DNA from: Albula goreensis
Lineage: Eukaryota; Chordata; Actinopteri; Albuliformes; Albulidae
Direction: 5' to 3'
NCBI GenBank assembly: GCA_022829145.1
Contig: CM040753.1
Location: forward strand, 4,967,384-5,031,383
Length of the DNA stretch: 64,000 nt
A model generated the notes under the pieces. It had not been told where the DNA came from and did no database searches. It was given only the letters and a program-made list of their open reading frames with translations. Both the position numbers and the translations under genes were made by a program. Positions 61,385-64,000 of the stretch are shown one piece after another (positions within the stretch are counted from its first letter, which is position 1; the number at the start of each line of letters is the position of its first letter).

Positions 61385-62260
61385 CTACATTCCTGTCATC
61401 TGTCCCGCTGTGAGTTTCGGACTTGAAGAATATTTCTCCATGTCCTTGGCCTGTGCACTGAAGAAAGGAAAAAAGGTTTACTTTTAAGCAATAGCTTTTA
61501 CAGGAAGTGATCTTAAATTCAAAATGCACATTTTCAATATTAAGGCAACAGTGTCTGGTGGTAGTGAAACACTAACAGTGTACATATGAGAACAACTGGA
61601 GTCAGGTACACTGTTCGTGTTAAATGAACACTGGACATTTTGCTGTGAATAAATACACTTTTTGTTAATGTGTGTGTGTGTGTGTGTGTGTGTGCACATC
61701 TTAATGGTAAAGAATCAGTTACTCACTTTAGGCACTCGATTATCCTGTCAGTCTCCGGCTTCGATGGGTCAGCGCAGACAAGATGGTCGCTCTTGGTGTG
61801 AAATCTGTAAGAACACAGACACACGCATGGGGAGTGAGCAGGGAAACTCCAGCATAGACCTACATGCCAAACTGACTCAGGTCACATGTCACTGTAGCCG
61901 TATGAGAGTCACTCACATGATGGCATCCAAGTCGCAGAAATCTGTCATGGACTGAATGGTGTAGCCCTTCATCCGTTTGCAGTGTAGATTCCTCTTGGTG
62001 TAGGACACGCAGCAGCTTACTGGATCAAGAAAGAGAAAGATTATTATGAATGTTCATAAGCAGCTCAATCAACCATAAGAAAATGAAATCCACCAGTTCT
62101 GAGTAAAAATGAGAACTCAAACTGACAGGAAAGTGCAGATGGATCTCATGTTGGTCTGTGGAATGTAGCCTGAGGCCTCACCTGACTCAGTCTGCGGCAG
62201 GAATGCGTTGAGCGTGAAAGTGACCAGCAGGGCCACAGCGAAGAACCTGGTGCTCGCCAT
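61385..62260 (-). CDS. ccl20-like: CC chemokine, CCL20-like, gene 2
   Basis: Tandem paralogue of the gene at 57452-58678, in the same orientation 3.6 kb upstream. Exons 62260-62182, 62019-61917, 61804-61727 and 61457-61385 give 110 codons plus stop, with the same splice phases. It has the same signal peptide and the same six cysteines (29, 30, 40, 55, 71, 85), and keeps GYTIQ, DFCDLDAIIFHTKS and VCADPSK. Exon 3 differs at several surface-type positions (for example GKF to DHL, KK to KP). Exon 4 encodes a longer tail ending KLTAGQMTGM. Promoter and exon 1 are nearly identical to gene 1, while exons 3-4 and the 3' UTR have diverged. Assignment to CCL20 rests on the AIIFHTK region and the four-exon layout. 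Confidence 0.9.
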
Positions 62261-62374
62261 CCTTGCGTCTCAGCGTCTGTTTTTCTGTGCTTCTAGCAAA
62301 GGAAGAGTATGCTGTGTGTCTCTCTGCTGTGAGGCAGTGCTCTGAACTGACTCTCCTGATCGATTCACTGGCCC

Positions 62375-62400
62375 TTATAAAGCTTGATAGTGGAATTTCC
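62375..62400 (-). promoter_or_regulatory. TATA box and kappaB-like site, ccl20-like gene 2
   Basis: TTTATAA (complement of 62375-62381) and GTGGAATTTCC (62390-62400) occupy the same positions relative to the ATG as in gene 1. Confidence 0.7.
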
Positions 62401-62429
62401 AAACTGATGTGCTTTTGTCATAGGTGTTT

Positions 62430-63650
62430 TTTTACTGTCATTGTTATTGTTGCATCACTGAGCCCCGCCCCTTTTGCTCTTGTTTGATAGGCGTGTGGTA
62501 GAAGCTAAATTCTTTTACATTGCTTCCTGTTGGGAGTTATATTCCATACCTTTAAGTATTCACTGCAGAGCTGTGTTGGCATACAGCGTGGAAATTCAAA
62601 GAGGGTTGAGGGGCGTGGCTTTTAATCTTTGAAAAGTGTAAACAGTGGCAGAAGGATTATTAACCGGTGAAAGTCGTTCAAACATAACAATACATTAGCT
62701 CTCTGTCAGTAACTAATTCTTATCTTTCCTGTTTTAAAATAATGCCCTTTATAGACAGTCACAGACTCTTATAGAAGTCCACAACACTATAGAGGTCATA
62801 CTGAACACAGCTGTCTGCATGAAACTGTTCTATCATTAAAATTGAAGCAAACAACATGATAACAGGCTCCAGGTTTTTATTATATTATATAATTCTGCCT
62901 GTGGGTGACAGAACTGTGTTTATTCTGTATTCTTACGATGTGACACCTCCACCTTTGGCCTAACCAGCTCCAGCCATCAACCAGACACTTTGCGTTCCTA
63001 TAGTGCCTGCTGTCCCGCTAGCATAACCCTGCTAATGGCCGGCTCGTGGTCCCCAGCGAGGGCTGAGGCCGGCTGTACCCAGCCACCAACTTTCTCAAGC
63101 CTTTGATATGTATGACCAAATTCTGTATATCAACACAACACGCACTTCAGTCTGCAGAGATGCTCTCGGCACAGGCGGCCTTAATGTTCTTGCGCACTGT
63201 AATAAATCAACATTCTCTTAAGGGAAGTCATCAGCGTTCTCTCCATCGTCCTGCGTTTCACTCCACGGAAAAGGGCAAAATATCCTTAACAATGTGCATG
63301 AATGGACTCAAGGGAAAACATTCCAAAAATGTATTTATGTGAGTGAATCTCACACTTATTAAGCCTGTCAATCAGTAACAGGCATTTCATTACAATGAGA
63401 CTTCAGGTTGGGGAACATCTTGGCCATGCCATCAACTAAGTCTTAAATGCTGAGAGTTGAGCCCCTGACACATTGCTGTATGCAACAGGACCAATCAGTT
63501 TCACTGTTCAACACAGTGGAATAGTCAATGTCACAGTGGAATAGTCAATGACCTTGCAAACTTTCACATTTTTTTATCATTATTACTGCAACCACATGGG
63601 TGTCAGCTTATTAATCTATTTATTCAAAGACAACAGTAAAAAAAGAACAA
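62430..63650. other. Spacer between chemokine copies 2 and 3
   Basis: No gene recognised. The left part keeps faint similarity to the gene 1 upstream flank (CCCCGCCCC, a GGCGTGG-TTTTAA-CTTTGAAA block near 62613-62637). Confidence 0.5.
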
Positions 63651-63659
63651 GCAATGTAT

Positions 63660-64000
63660 TGCATATAGATTTATTTTATTATATTTCATATTACATATAT
63701 GTATATTTATACATATATTTATACAAATATCGTTACTCAGAAGGATTCTATAAGAATTCTGCTGAATAAAACAAATCCTTTTATATCCCCCATAAGGAGT
63801 ACATCTGAGGAATTTACCACAGAAATATTGTGATACCTTTTAAAACAATACATGTTTTCTTTAGTCTTTTTTGACATTTGTATCTCATAGTTAAAACCAT
63901 GTCTCACCTGAGATACAACATAATTTCTGTTTATAAAACAGATGACAAATGAAGTGCATCCAACTTCAGAAAAACCATAAACAGATTTAGAAAAAAAGGG
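63660..64000 (-). pseudogene. 3' end of a third chemokine copy, cut by the window edge
   Basis: Clear collinear similarity to the gene 2 3' region (60900-61240) and the gene 1 3' region (56940-57300): GGATTC-ATAAGAAT, ATCTGAGGA, CATAATTTCTGTTTATAAAA, and CTTCAGAAAAACCAT-AACAG. The coding exons would lie beyond 64000 on the minus strand. Whether that copy is intact cannot be judged here; the type label is only for lack of a better one. Confidence 0.75.

Overview
This is vertebrate nuclear DNA, most likely from a teleost fish. It has split genes with GT-AG introns and long non-coding stretches. It also has many CA/CT microsatellites and several copies of a tRNA-derived SINE whose 3' tail (GGATAAAAGCGTCAGCTAAATG) is common in fish. 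I could not determine the species.

Two gene systems can be read exon by exon, both on the minus strand. (1) A complete transferrin receptor 1 gene (tfrc) runs from a promoter near 40.7 kb to a poly(A) signal near 20.06 kb. I resolved 18 coding exons (34616 down to 23354, 784 codons plus stop) with consistent splice phases, plus a probable non-coding first exon. This gives 19 exons, the same number as the human gene. The 3' UTR carries five iron-responsive elements in the order and spacing known from other vertebrates, so post-transcriptional iron control is visible directly. (2) A cluster of CC chemokine genes of the CCL20 type lies at 57.4-62.3 kb. It has two intact four-exon genes with near-identical promoters (kappaB-like site plus TATA box). 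The 3' end of a third copy is cut off by the right edge of the window. An inverted relic of a fourth 3' end lies at 54.4-54.65 kb and is followed by a probable solo LTR.

Layout: 1-20 kb has no gene I can name. It holds minisatellites, microsatellites, a hAT-type MITE with a perfect 8-bp target duplication, SINEs and two speculative 5'-exon candidates at 17.7-19.3 kb. 20.04-40.7 kb is tfrc, with repeats in its introns. Notable among these is a 59-bp minisatellite that includes the end of exon 5 and its splice donor. 41-54 kb is mostly intergenic, with microsatellites, short tandem duplications and two MITEs. 54-64 kb is the chemokine cluster.

No CRISPR array, rRNA, genuine tRNA gene or bacterial-type operon is present. 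Most open frames in the window are chance frames or simple-repeat translations.
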